Of a stretch of DNA of 64,000 bases, positions 1 through 11,392 are shown in pieces. Below the pieces are notes generated by a model that saw only the letters and a list, made by a program, of their open reading frames with translations, had not been told where the DNA came from and ran no database searches. Made by a program: the position numbers and the translations under genes. Location: positions 47,958,605-48,022,604 of the forward strand of contig CM077643.1 in NCBI GenBank assembly GCA_039707465.1. The letters are read 5' to 3'. The stretch's first letter is position 1; the number at the start of each line of letters is the position of its first letter. This DNA is from Rhabdophis nuchalis (Eukaryota; Chordata; Lepidosauria; Squamata; Natricidae).

Positions 1-429
1 TGGGCATCCTGGCTGCTAGTATTATACAAAGATGTTAAATAAATATTAAATAGATGTTAAAATATAAATATAATAAGTATAATACAGTTCATAAGAGGTT
101 TAAAAATCCAGTGGAGAATGTTATGTTATCTGGCTCAGAAAGTTCTTAGAAATAATATTAGATAGTTATAAATAATTCTCTTCCAGGGAGGTATAGCCAT
201 GTGAAAAACAAGACCTTATGCAAAGTTTGTCCCCCTTTTTAAATAATTGTAAGAGAAATCAATATGAATAAAAGCTGCAAGAATTGGCTCTTCACCCAGG
301 TCTTCCTCAGTGGGAAAACAAGACCACTCAATCACATTTGCCAACTTTTATCTTCATCTTTTATGATTTTATAGAATTTTTGTTTAATTGTTGTGACTTG
401 GCCAGAGTCATTGCGAGTCAGGCAATTAT

Positions 430-1015
430 TGAATTATTATTATTATTATTCTGTGGTTAATCTTTGGTGAGGGTCACAGCCTTTGGGGCTGTTTGGTAGC
501 TCAACAGCTTGAGTCCTAACCAAGGGTCTAGGAACTGTTAAGATGATGTCGGAGGATATAAGCTGTTCCAAGTAGGATGGTTTTTTGTAGAATCAGAATG
601 TTCAAGTCAGGTAAATTTAGAATTACCAAATAGCGAGCTATCCCTTTAGGTATTGCTCCAAGGGCTCCAATTACAATTGGGACAACACTCGATTTTTCCC
701 CCCCACAGTCGCTCAACTTCAATTTGCAAGTCCCGGTACTTTGTGGTTTTTTCTTGCTGCTTATCTTCAATTCGCGCATCACTAGGTATTGCAAAGTCAA
801 TGAACCATACTTTTTTCTTTTCAACTATTGTTATGTCAGGTGTGTTGTAGGCCTAGTGCCTGTCAGTCTGAATTCTGAAATCCCACAAGATCTTGACTTT
901 CTCATTCTCTAAAACCTTCTCAACCTGATGTTCCCAGTGGTTTTTGTTGTACTCAAATCCAAGCTTCTGACACAATTTCCAGTGAATAATCTTAGCAACC
1001 TGGTAATGGCGTTGT
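430..1015 (-). pseudogene. R4/Dong-like LINE, 3' end with endonuclease remnant
   Basis: Read on the minus strand in several frames, this matches the C-terminal part of a LINE with a restriction-like endonuclease. A segment 'TPDIT...VWFIDFAIPSDARIEDK' resembles the PD-(D/E)xK core, followed by 'VVPIVIGALGAIPKGIARYL' and 'ILQKTILLGTAYILRHHL', which is typical of R4/Dong-type ORF ends. The longest open stretch is only 98 codons (528-824), and there are stops and frame changes, so it is dead. The 3' end abuts an (ATT)n run near 432-450, the kind of 3' tail or target reported for Dong-like elements. The clade is assigned from remembered motifs. Confidence 0.55.
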
Positions 1016-1020
1016 AGCTA

Positions 1021-1900
1021 CCATATTTTTTGGAGTATAAGACGCACCGTTTTTCATCTAAAAAGAGGCTGAAAATCTGGGTGCGAATACAGCATTTTTT
1101 TTGTCTCTCAAAGCCCTGCCCCCTTCACCAAAATGGTCTTGCCTAGCCTTATGGAGGCTTTCAGAGACCTCCTAGGGTCTGGAGAGGGCAGAAATGAGCA
1201 AAAACTGGGGCCGTTTTTTGCCCCCCACCCCCAGCAGCACTCTATCAGCCTCCATAAGGCTATGCATGCAACTTTTTTGGGTAAAAAAACAGCCCGTTTT
1301 TGTGAAAAATAGGCCCTTTTTTGCTCTTTTCTGCCCCCCCCCCACCAGGAATACTTTGCAAACCCCCAAGGCTATTCATGCCTTTTATTTGAAAAAACCA
1401 GGCCTATTTTTGCAAAAACCGGGCCGTTTTAGGGAGGTTTGCAGAGTGCAAAAAGGGGTTGTTGTTTTTCCTTTTGGAAAGCTCTTTAACTGATGAGAAT
1501 TACGTGGATCAAATGCTGTGGCAGCAGGAACAAAGTTAGGTGCTGCAGGTTGACAGCAATTTCCTTCTCCAGCACATGAATAGGTACACCTGGAAACATC
1601 TACCTACCTACCTTCTCTCTCTCCCTGCCTACCTACTGTATTTCTCGCTCTCTATCCCTCTACTTACCTACTCTCTCTCCCTGCCTACTGTATTTCTCTC
1701 TATCCCTCTACCTACCTACCTACTCTCTCTCCCTACCTATGTACTGTATTTCTCTCTCTCTATCCCTCTAACTACCTGCCTATTCTCTCCCTACCTACTT
1801 ACTGTATTTCTCTCTCCCTCTATCTACCTACCTACTTTTTTTTAAAAAAATTGCCTCTTCAAACCCTTGGTGCGTCTTATACTTTGGTGCACCTTATACT
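1021..1900 (+). mobile_element. TA-flanked MITE carrying (CTAC)n microsatellite, right end truncated
   Basis: It starts after TA (1019-1020) with CCATATTTTTTGGAGTATAA and has the same body as the full-length copies at 12,270-13,451 and 62,309-63,420. About 1,600-1,840 is a pyrimidine-rich (CTAC)n/(CTCT)n tract. The right end reaches the conserved 'GGTGCGTCTTATACTTTGGTG' region but lacks the terminal inverted repeat. No protein is encoded; the ORFs across the tract are translated microsatellite. Confidence 0.7.
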
Positions 1901-1904
1901 TGTC

Positions 1905-3115
1905 CATGCAGAATGTTTTCACCTATGCAAAGTTTGAGGGGTTTCTTGCTTGCATAGCCCATTGCAAGTCACCCTACAGCACCTCAATGGGATTTAGATA
2001 TGGGTTGTGACATGGTAACTCCAGAGCCTCCATTTCTTTTTTCTTTTCTTTTTCAGGCATTCCTTGATGGGTTGGTTGGAATATTTGGCTTACTGTCACA
2101 TTGAACTTTAACTAACAGATGGACTCACACATTATCATCAAGCACCCTCTGGTACAATGAGGAATTCATAATGATGAGCTGCCCAAACCCTGTTGCAACA
2201 AAGCAGTCCCAAGCTATAACATTTCCACCACTCTACTTTATAGTTGGTATCACGATTTTTTGGGTGAAATGAAATCTTTGATTTTCTGGTACTGTGGTGA
2301 AATAACTCTATCCTTAGCTCATTGGTCCAGAACACATTATTCCAGAACTCCTGCTCATTGCCTAAGTGTTATGAGCAAACTTTAGTCTTGTCCTGGTGTT
2401 CTTTCTGGGCAGCAAAGGTTTTCTCCTGGCCATCTTTCATATAGATCCAATTGGTGCAGCTTCTTTTGCATAGTAGATTCATGCACTTCGACATCAATAG
2501 TGGTGAAAGTTACTGTAGGCCATGTGATGAAATTCTAGGGTTTTTAAAGACGTCTTTCAGCATCTTGCATTCTGCTCTCAGATTGAACGTTGGGGCACTC
2601 TGACCAAGTTGGCAGTTGTCTGAAATCTTCTGTACTTGTGGAAGATATATGGTGGAATGATTGATGGCTAATTGTTTGGCTATCTTTTTAAATCCCTTCC
2701 TAGATTTGCAGGCGTATATAGCCCTATTTCTGAAGGCTTCAGAATGGTTTTTGAACTTGGCAAGATGATACCATACACACTTCAACAACAAAGAGCAAAT
2801 CAAACTAATGTCTTAGGTTTCAATAAGACAGGTTCCTCCCAGATCCTGCCTAATGATGTTCTAATCAGTTGTACCTGATCTGAGGAAACTGATTCTAATT
2901 TTAGGCTTTTGAGCTAGTGATAAATGTTGAGGTGTACATACTTTTCATACATATGAAACTGCATATATGTTTATTTAAATTAAGATAAATGGTGCATGGT
3001 AATTGTTATATCCCCATAGATCAATAACTGTTGAAATGAATGTCACATATCTACATTTGAAATATATAGAAAAAGTCAAAAAAATGCAGTGGGGTGTACT
3101 ACATTTTTCACATGA
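1905..3115 (-). pseudogene. degenerate Tc1-like transposase and element
   Basis: Minus-strand translation in shifting frames gives a Tc1-type transposase. The helix-turn-helix part (about 2,640-2,800) reads 'FRNRAIYACKSRKGFKKIAKQLAINHSTIY'-like sequence. The catalytic part (1,930-2,335) has 'WKCYSLGLLCCNRVWA' and then the end that in Tc1 proteins reads SPDLNPIE, here 'NPYLNPIEVL' near 1,980. Several frameshifts and stops make it inactive. A terminal-repeat-like block with GGGGTGTACTACATTTTTCAC near 3,090-3,115 suits a Tc1 end; the opposite end is not clear beside the MITE. Confidence 0.6.
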
Positions 3116-4500
3116 TTATGGTTGGTCCATGGGTCATCAGAATGTGTAATGATAGAGATAAAGTTAGCATGTGCGGAATGTAGATTTTGATGATTTTCCT
3201 CAACAGTTTATTAGAGACATGTACAATTTATCCCTACAAAAAGGAGAAGCAAAAACTTCAGAGAGGTTCTCACTCACATTTCAACTTGAAAAAGAAATTT
3301 CAGCAGGTCGCAGCAGCTGACTTGGAAGATACAAAAAGTCAAGCTGAGCTGGTATCTGGCTAGGCATAATAGGAGAAGAGCTACATTAGTCCATGGTGGC
3401 AAAAAGTGCATCTGCTGAAATGAGCGGCAGTTCACAAAAGCTTATGCCTTTTCATAAAAGCTTTAAACTGGAAAAAGTGCTGCCCAACTCTTTCTGATTT
3501 CTTGCACAGAGACCACCTGAAAATGTCAAGAGTGATAAATTATAGTGAATAGCTTAAAAAACCCAAAAGGTAGTAATGGCAAATATTTTCTGCATTATTG
3601 TCAAAAAAATTATAAAGACAGGACTCAACTTACTTCTCTCAGGAATTAAAAAGAAAAACACGTTCTTCTTTTATCATTCTTTCCTAACCACATTTCCGAG
3701 CAAGCGAAGGAAGAAAACTCTCCTCCACAAAGTTATGTCTAAATAACATAAGGAGGAAAATAATCATTGAAATTCCAGCAAAATCTGAAAATTTATGTTG
3801 GGAATATTATATGAAGGAAGATGGTAATATAAACACCCCCCAAACCCCTCCAATTTACTATGCTCCATGTCCAGGATCCACAATCAAGGCATTACAAGGT
3901 TCTGAAAACAGAGCAGAGTTTGTCTCTTTTGCGTCGATTCGGAGACATAATCAACATGAAAACTGGAAAACACAGCATTCTTCTTTTCTCAAACTTGTAG
4001 TTAAAAAAATGTAGCTTGGCAAAGTTTCAAGGACTTGGAATGGGGCAGGGAAGAGAAAACAGAGAATTGCTGCATTTTTGCAATTTTCATGTCAAGAGTA
4101 TATAATAACCTGGCCAACGGCAATCATGAAATATTTACTTAGTCTTATCCTCATGGAGAGCAAGTTCACTGCAACCCAGCATACCTGGAAGACACGAAAC
4201 TAGAAAAAGACCCTGTTGCATTCATAACAGAGAGGACAGAGGAATCTATGGCCACTTGTTTTGTTTAAACCTCATTTTCCCTTAATTCAAGACAGACAAT
4301 TCCTTCCTTAGAAAATAAGCCACAGCATCTTATGTAAAGTTTTAAAATGAGAAGGGGAGTAGTAGGTGGAAAGTAATGGGGGTGGGGGTTGAACAGTTTA
4401 AATTTAAAAGCACAAAATAAGTATATGAGAATGCAGTGTGTTATAACTAGTTAACAGATTTCTCCAACTGCCAGACAAGATTTAATATCTTAATACTTAT
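3116..4500. other. AT-rich DNA, no recognised feature
   Basis: No tRNA, exon with splice sites, or repeat I recognise. A 67-codon ORF at 3,811-4,014 has no family features and is probably chance. If the gene starting at the 16-kb CpG island runs leftwards, this would lie in one of its introns. Confidence 0.4.
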
Positions 4501-4740
4501 TCTTATTTTCCAATAGGAAAATGCGGACAAATGAACTGAAATGCACACTAAATTATAATCTGAAAAGGTTTTTTTTTAATAAAATGATGTATCATTGATA
4601 TTTAACACTTGAAAAATTGTCGAAGATGTATACTGGCATGTCAAACAAATGTTGGAAATTTAACCAATGTGAGGGTACGTTTTACCATTTATAGTGGACC
4701 TGTAAATGTGCTAAGAAATATTGGGAGTAGATAGGTTTGC

Positions 4741-4757
4741 TGATCCGAAAGATTCTT
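4741..4757. repeat. 17-bp target-site duplication, left copy
   Basis: The 17 bp TGATCCGAAAGATTCTT recur with one mismatch at 5,163-5,179 and bracket the short L1-like insertion. This length is typical of L1-driven target-primed reverse transcription. Confidence 0.85.
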
Positions 4758-5162
4758 TTTTTTTTTTTAATTGAAAAAGTTTTATTGAGTTTTACAAAAA
4801 ATTTTAAGTAGGGTAGGGTAAGGTGAATTGAGAAAATATTTCACGTCGAGATCGTTGGCCCCCTCCGGGGCTTCTTAACAAAACATAGATAATACATATT
4901 TCAATGGTACTACATTATAAATTCCAAATTCTATGCTAGCAATCGTGTACAAACATCCAAACAAAAGTTATACTGTATTAAAAAAGTCATTTTTTAGATC
5001 TAAGTCTCTTGGCAATTGTGTCTTCTTGTTCTCCTCCCTGACCCCCAGTGGGCGGGGCCGTGGCCCCCTCCGTTCCTCCAGTTTCATCCCCCAGGATAGA
5101 GGAATATTTTTTAAGAAAGGCTTCCGCCTCAGCAACTATTTTAATCCTTACTCTTCCTCCTC
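4758..5162 (-). mobile_element. short L1-like retroposon (about 400 bp, poly-A)
   Basis: A poly-T run at the left (poly-A on the minus strand) and 17-bp TSDs show a minus-strand retroposon. On the minus strand it begins near GGAGGAAGAGTAAGGATTAA and carries an open reading segment ending 'EDTIAKRLRSKK' plus stop, followed by a roughly 230-bp 3' UTR and the A-tail. The copy at 23,130-23,582 begins at the same base and keeps the same frame and stop. The reading segment includes 'AEAEAFLKKYSS', loosely like the end of an L1 ORF1, which would make it a half-L1-like element. That identity is inference. Confidence 0.65.
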
Positions 5163-5534
5163 TGATCCGGAAGATTCTTAAAGTTGATGTACATTTGAAA
5201 CCAGAATTTTTCCTTTTATGGGTTCATGGATAAACAGAATGAAAGTAAATACCGGACTTTGTTCTTATATATGACAATTGCTGCAAGGCTGCTATGTAAA
5301 CAAAGGTAGAAGGATATGCAAATTCTCATGAATGAATTCTGAAGTTAATGGAACTGGTAAAGACAGCAAAACTGACTACTTTGATTAAAGATAACATTTT
5401 GACTGCTTTTTTCCCTGAATGGAAACCCCTTTTTTGAATTTTCTGTTCGATAAAGATAAAAATGAAGTTTTGACTTTGAGGATTAGATATGTTTTGATTA
5501 TAACAATATTGTATAGTGTATATTGTTTAATATA

Positions 5535-6035
5535 CATTTTATTTTATGTCATTTTATTTTTTATTATTATTTTTATTTTTCAAATTTATACCCCGCCCTT
5601 CTCCTAGCAAGGACCCAGGGCGGCGCACAGGCAATATTAAAAACCATACAAAAATACATTATTAAAAACTAATTAAATTATATCCCGGGCTAAAAACCCT
5701 TATAAAACCCTATGAATTAAAATTTATCAGAATAAAAGTCAGAAACGGGGGGCTATGCTAGGCCGGCTTGTTGGAATAAATACGTCTTAAGACGTTGGCG
5801 AAAGAGGCGGAGGTCCGAGGTAGTGCGTAAATCGGGGGGGTAGGTCGTTCCAGAGGGCTGGGCCCACCACAGAGAAGGCCCTTCCCCTGGGTGTCACCAA
5901 CTGGCATTACCTGGCCGACAGTACCCGGAGAAGGCCCTCTCTGTGGGAGCGGATCGGTCGAAGGGATGTATGGGGCAGGAGGCGGTCTCGTATGTAGCTA
6001 GGCCCCGAGCCATGGAGCGATTTTATAGTTTTATA
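5535..6035 (-). mobile_element. L2 LINE 3' end
   Basis: The minus-strand L2 tail (complement of ACCCCGCCCTTCTCC..., about 5,590) is followed by 3' UTR and the C-terminal coding part around 5,780-6,030, with the conserved segment over 'CCATGGAGCG'. It is homologous to the end of the L2 at 18,745-21,015 and is inserted in the surrounding L1. Confidence 0.75.
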
Positions 6036-6518
6036 CATTGGATATGTGTAGTTGTGAAGCTGTTATGATTATGGTTTATCTGTTTTATTTAGATTAAAAT
6101 AAATTATAGTTATTTTTTATTGATATAGCTTTTAAATTTTCATTTTGTATCTGTTTTTGTTAAAGTAAAAGAAGAGAATGTTTTATCTTATAATTGTATC
6201 CATATTGAAGATAATTGAAAGTACCTTTTTGTTATTGTTTTATGTCACTTTTTTAAATTTTCCCTGTTGTTACTTGTTCCTACTTTCCCCTTTTTGTTGT
6301 AATTTTGCATTTTAACTTTCTATCTTTGATATTTAATAAAATTTGGCATATTAAAAAAAGATTCAGTAACTTAGTACAGAGATGCATGACTTCCTTATAG
6401 GAGTATCATAGTTTTAATATCCAATCAGGCTCAAAATTCACTTCCACTTTGTCTTACTTAGTCCACAGTGTGCTTGTGCATGAAAAAGAGAAGCAAAACT
6501 AGAATAAATAGACAGGTA

Positions 6519-7177
6519 CCATGCTTCCCTGAAAACATGACCTACCCCAAAAATAAGCCTTAGCTTGATTTTTACACCTGCGCCCAATACAAGCCCTACC
6601 CCCAAATTAAGCCCCAATTAAGACCCCGTCCATCCCAGGATTAAGGGGGTAGGGAAAGGCACAAGGGTAAAAATTAAGCTAAGGTGGGTGAAGCTGCCCT
6701 ACTTACCAGGCCTCGCACACCCGAACCCTGCCTTGCCTTGCAGGCCCATTTCTTTTATAGCTGCTTGCTGCCGCTTGTGCATATTGCCCCTGGCCTCGGT
6801 TTTGCCATCAGAGGCCTTCTGGAAAGCCCTCTGCAACTAAGTAATGAGGTCCAGATTGACACACTCATCTTACCCAGCCTCTGTTTCGCCATCTGGGCCT
6901 TCCGGAAAGCCCTCTGCAGCCGATAACAGAGCTCTGGATCGATCCAGAGCTCTGTTATTGGCTCCAGGGGGCTTTCCAAAAGGCTCTGATGGTGAAACGG
7001 AAACCGGTGGAAACGCATGCAAGTGGTGGGGTGGCCAAAGTGGGCAGCACTGGGCTCCTGCTGGGTGGTGCTGTCAACACTGATGCTGCAAGGTGAGTCA
7101 GTAATTAGCCTCCTGAAAGGAGGTTTTTCAGGGGTCAAAAGAAAATAAGACCGGGTCTTATTTTCAGGGAAGCACAG
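6519..7177. mobile_element. foldback MITE with TA target site
   Basis: It is bounded by TA (6,517-6,518 and 7,178-7,179) with inverted ends: CTTCCCTGAAAACATGACC at the left and GGTCTTATTTTCAGGGAAGC at the right. The interior folds on itself over most of its length, with arms containing 'GGCCTTCYGGAAAGCCCTCTGCA'-like sequence meeting at a perfect 36-bp palindrome centred at 6,940/6,941. No transposase is present. The ends resemble those of the 40,490-40,748 element. ORFs of up to 146 codons inside are products of the palindrome. Confidence 0.7.
6923..6958. repeat. perfect 36-bp palindrome
   Basis: The left half ATAACAGAGCTCTGGATC is followed directly by its exact reverse complement. It forms the tip of the surrounding foldback element. 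Confidence 0.9.
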
Positions 7178-7179
7178 TA

Positions 7180-7667
7180 AGTTGTGCCTTGCCATATGCC
7201 AAAAACCTCTGCCATGTTATCGGTTTTAAATTAATTATGCTATTTGGTCACTCCTGATCAATAGACATTATTTGCAATACTATTTAACAAATCAAAAGCG
7301 CTTTAAGAAGAATTTTGTTTTTGTTCTTTAAAGTTTTCATTTATGATAACTGAATCTGCTTCAAGGGGGAATGCCCCCTCATCCTAGGTCACACTATCTC
7401 TTTATTAAGCAAACAACCAAGCTCAGGGAGCACCAAGAAGTCCACAGCTCTTTATTATCCTTTCAAAGGGATAGACAAAAACATTATTTATTCAAGTATG
7501 CTTCCAGGATGTAAGTACTTTTGACCTTCTAAGCTTCTCAGTTGCTCGATTTTGGAATATTTTTGTCTGCTCTTTTTAAATATTCCTTCTGCTTACTATT
7601 TTGAATATTTTTCTTTTCTGAAAAAGCAAAGTATATATTCAATAAATAAAATAAATTTAAAATTTAG
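7180..7667. other. unassigned AT-rich DNA
   Basis: No gene or confident repeat recognised between the foldback MITE and the CR1 fragment. Confidence 0.4.
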
Positions 7668-7752
7668 TCAACCCCCACTCAAGCAGGAGACTACTATGGT
7701 ATTTCAGACAAATGGTTGTCCAATCTTTTCTTAAAGCCCTCCAATATTAGTG
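7668..7752 (+). mobile_element. CR1-like LINE fragment
   Basis: It contains 'CAAGCAGGAGAC' and 'TTTCAGACAAATGGTTGTCC', the same sequence as in the longer CR1-like copy at 45,964-46,375. Strand follows the order seen in that copy. Confidence 0.6.
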
Positions 7753-7965
7753 TACATGGATGCATTTCAACATATAAAAAACAAGAAATAATAAAATAAA
7801 AACAATAAAATAAAATAAATAAAAATAAAAGAAATAAAAATAGTCATTCCAGAATCAGTCATCTACAGCTCCATAAACACTTAATGTTCAGCTTTGGAAA
7901 ATTATTATTAGAAATAAGCAGTTAAAATTATATAACATTAAAATTGTTCTGAAATCCAAGAAATT

Positions 7966-8372
7966 TAATTTATTTATTTATTTATTTATTAAATTTATAC
8001 CCCGCCCTTCTCCAAACAGACCCAGGGCGGTTCACAGGAATGTTAAAAATACATACAAAACCATATAAAATTTAAAAAGTTTATTCAATAAAATCCTGCA
8101 CTAAAAACCAAATTAAAATCCCCAAATTTAAAACTATCTAAAAGTCAGTTATGGAGGTTACGCTAGGCTGGCTAGATGGAACAAATGTGTCTTTAGACAC
8201 TTGCGGAAGAGGCGGAGGTCGGAGATGGTGCGAAGTTCAGGGGGTAAGTCGTTCCAAAGGGCTGGGCCCGCCACAGAGAAGGCTCTTCCCCTGGGTGTCG
8301 CCAGCCGGCATTGTCCGGCCAACGGTACCGAGAAGGCCCTCTCTGTGGGAGCGTATCGGTCTAAGGGATGTA
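7966..8372 (-). mobile_element. L2 LINE 3' end with (TTTA)n tail
   Basis: A (TTTA)n run and the inverted L2 tail (CCCCGCCCTTCTCC at about 8,000) lead into the 3' UTR and last coding region (8,200-8,370), homologous to the end of the 18.7-kb L2. It is 5'-truncated. Confidence 0.75.
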
Positions 8373-10990
8373 ATGTTAGTAATAATAATAAACTTCAGGT
8401 TTTGAGTATGAAACAAAGGGAAAGAAATCAAAACAATATTTCAAAGGAGAAATATATATTAAACCACATCAGGAAATAAAATAGCAACATATATTTTGAA
8501 GTTAGAATAAAAAAAGGAGTAACTAAATGGCTTAGCTCTTTTTTATCTTTGATGCAAGGAAAAACCCTCTCAAAATTGATTGCGTTTACACAAATGCATA
8601 CACAACATATATTCCTAGTGAATGTTCCCAAATGGTCTTTCCTTATGGATTATTGTGTTTAGATGTGTACGTTACATGGATGTATTTAGAAAAATGGATG
8701 GAGACAAGGAGTTTACGAATCACTTTCTTCCCACTGCATAATGCCAAGTCCTTCAATTCCAGCCTTACTTCACAGGTTCTCTGTTTTTTGAATTCCACTT
8801 TTTCCCTGTTTTTTTCTATTCAACCCTAGTCCTGGCTTACTTATTTCATACTCACTTACTGCAACGACTCTTACTGGAATTCTATTTATTTACATGCAAG
8901 TGTGATTTTATTTGGTGCCACAATCTTAATTTTCGGGTGCTAAAGCTTCAGTAGAATATCTTTTGGTGGCACAATCTACAACTTTTAGCAGTAAATGTTC
9001 AAATGCTTATTTGTACATTTCTGTCTTACTTAGTACACAGAAATAGTTACTACGACAGAGCATGTTAAACACCAAAAATTTCAGTTTCACAAATGTTTGT
9101 TAATAAATGCATCAATGTAGGTTGTTCTCAGAATGTGAATATAAGAATTGAACAAACTAAATCCAGTAGCATTTTTCCCTCTAAATAACTTCCAAAATGT
9201 AATCTGGCCTTGGAGAAACTCTACTTGTTAAATAATAGGACACTCCTCATTAGGATACTTCTCATGCTTCCTCTATTTTGCCTGGATCCAAATATCATCT
9301 TTGAGATTATGTAATAACTTGCTGAAAAAACCACAGTGGTCTGCTTCAAAAAAGATTCATGTACTGTATATTCTTACATTACATTTTAGTGCATATTTTG
9401 TCATCTAGAACTAACAATTAAACTAATACGCAAACTTGAAAATGTTAATTAAAGGTCATATATGCAAGAAAATTATCAGTTAAAAATTAACTCAATCATG
9501 TCATCACTGAGGGTTAATTTTTAACTGTTATCTTGCCTATGTGCACAGGATAAATTAAATTATATAAGGATGGAAATATCTTTAGTGATTGAAAGTTCCT
9601 AAAATATTGTTTTGGTACTTAGAAATTTAACTGTAATTTAAACTACATTAATTTATTGCACTAATAGTTAAGATTTCAGTCAATTCTCCTTTTTTGACTT
9701 GTTAATCTTATCTGAACTGAAATCACAATGTTATTAAAAGGTCGCAGTTTTTTTCAGATTTCCAGAGGAAAAAATGCCTCAGTAATCCTTTTATATCTCC
9801 ACTGCCCCAATGATAGAATTCTTTGCCTTCCAGCTCCTCCCAAAATTGCATTCTACATTTCACAGTGGGAGACAATGAAGAACCCTTCCTACAATGACCA
9901 AAGTTCATTAGTTCTCACAATGACAAAGCTCATAATCTGGTTCAAACTGCAGCTAAATGCACTTTGCCCTCAATTCTGCAAAGCAAAAATAGGTGGAGCA
10001 CAGAATGACTATGGGGACAGGAAAGAGAAAAATGTTTCATAGCTAGTTGCATCATCATACCACCCTGCACAAGCTTGAACAAGTCTAGGTTTTTTTAAAA
10101 AATATGGCATGATACAGTACAACTTGCTCAATATTATTCTCAGAAGAAAGAGTTAAATGTGCTTTAAAATCCCATGTATTATTGGGCTTCACACAGAACT
10201 GAGTTACCGGCAGACAATGCTACATATTTTATAGTATGTATATTATTACAAGTTTTGAAAGACAAAATTAAAATCTAGAATTTATCAAAAGAACAGAAAT
10301 AAGATTTCCTACACTTTTATATACTCATCTTCATTTTGGTGTAGAAAAGATATTTTGGTGTAGAAAAGTTATTTTAATTATGAAAATTGTACACAACTAT
10401 AAAACTGCAGCAAAGGTAGCTGCAAAGCTAAGGTTTAGAATAAATGCCACTGGTTTTTATTTTAATTTAGCATTAGCACTCTGCTAGGAAATGTCCAGAA
10501 TAAAGACAAAATTATACCAAATATAAGGGTATAATGGGAAGAGAAAATTAAAAGGACTCCTTCCAATAAAACTTTGACTAAATTACTTGTACTAAGAGGA
10601 ATATACGGTACATTCTTTCTGGATCCCACCATCTCTTTAAAATCACAGTGAATATGGTAACTTTTATTCATCTTCTTAGCAGACCAATAAATATTATTCA
10701 TATATTACAATGTAGGAAAGGACAATAACTGTTAAGCTAAAATGTAGTGTTCTGGGTAGGATACAAACTGCTTTGTTCTGGATGTTTAATAATTCTATGT
10801 TTTACTTGGAGGGTCATAAGTCATTAAACCTCTTCTGGAGGAAGTATTTTCTGATGCTTTCAGTAAGAACTACGAAAAGCTCAGTCAATTTAGGCAAGCA
10901 ACAGAATCATCAGAACCATGACCTAAATGCAACAAATATAATTAACAAATATTCCCCTGTATATCTATTTCAGTTATGGTATGCTTAAGT
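8373..10990. other. no recognised feature
   Basis: AT-rich. ORFs up to 104 codons (9,728-10,042) and 79 codons (10,462-10,701) show no family motifs and no splice structure I can support. Confidence 0.4.
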
Positions 10991-10992
10991 AA

Positions 10993-11392
10993 AGGTAGTC
11001 CTCAGCTGACTTAAATTTTATTTAGTGACCAAAATTGAAAACGCCACTGAAAAAAAGTGATTTATAACTGACTGTTTTTCACACAACAGTTGCAGCAGCT
11101 CAATGGCCACGTGATCCAAATTCAGACACTTGGCAACTGACTCATATTTATGACGGTTGCAGTGTCCTGGGGTCATGTCATTCCCTTTTGCAAATTTCTG
11201 GCAAGCAACGTCAATGGGGAAGTCAGATTCATTTAACAATTATGTTACTGGTACTAACTTAACTGCAGTGAGTCACTTAACTACTGATGCAAGAAAGGGG
11301 CAAAATAAAATAGGGCAAAACCCGCTTAACAACTGTCTCACGTCGCCACAGAAATTCTGGGCTCAACTATGGTCTAGGTCAAGAACTACCTG
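10993..11392. mobile_element. 'GGTAGTCCTC' MITE copy
   Basis: Starts GGTAGTCCTCAGCTGACTTA and ends with its inverted counterpart AAGAACTACCTG. The body has the family's repeated 'CACTTAACAACTG' and 'GTCAATGGGGAAG' phrases. At least nine other complete or partial copies lie in the window (21,971; 22,397; 40,785; 41,857; 43,038; 47,666; 49,366; 50,950; 61,202). It is non-coding. Confidence 0.65.

Larger units (their letters stand above)
4500..6360 (+). pseudogene. L1 LINE 3' end (ORF2 C-terminus and 3' UTR), with two nested insertions
   Basis: The frames contain 'KMYTGMSNKCWKFNQCEGTFYHL', then 'WTCKCAKKYWE', and after the nested insert at 4,758-5,162 'IRKILKVDVHLKPEFF'. Further on come 'AARLLCKQR'-like and 'FPEWKPLF' motifs. 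Together these match the C-terminal cysteine motif and tail of L1 ORF2. Stops and frameshifts are frequent. The 3' UTR ends with AATAAA-type signal and an A-run (about 6,330-6,360). An L2 end sits inside at about 5,535-6,035. The insertions date after this L1. Confidence 0.6.

Noticed and set aside
1600..1845. Possible CRISPR-like or regularly spaced repeat in the CTAC tracts
   Set aside because: The spacing is irregular and the 'spacers' are themselves CTCT repeats; this is eukaryotic microsatellite.
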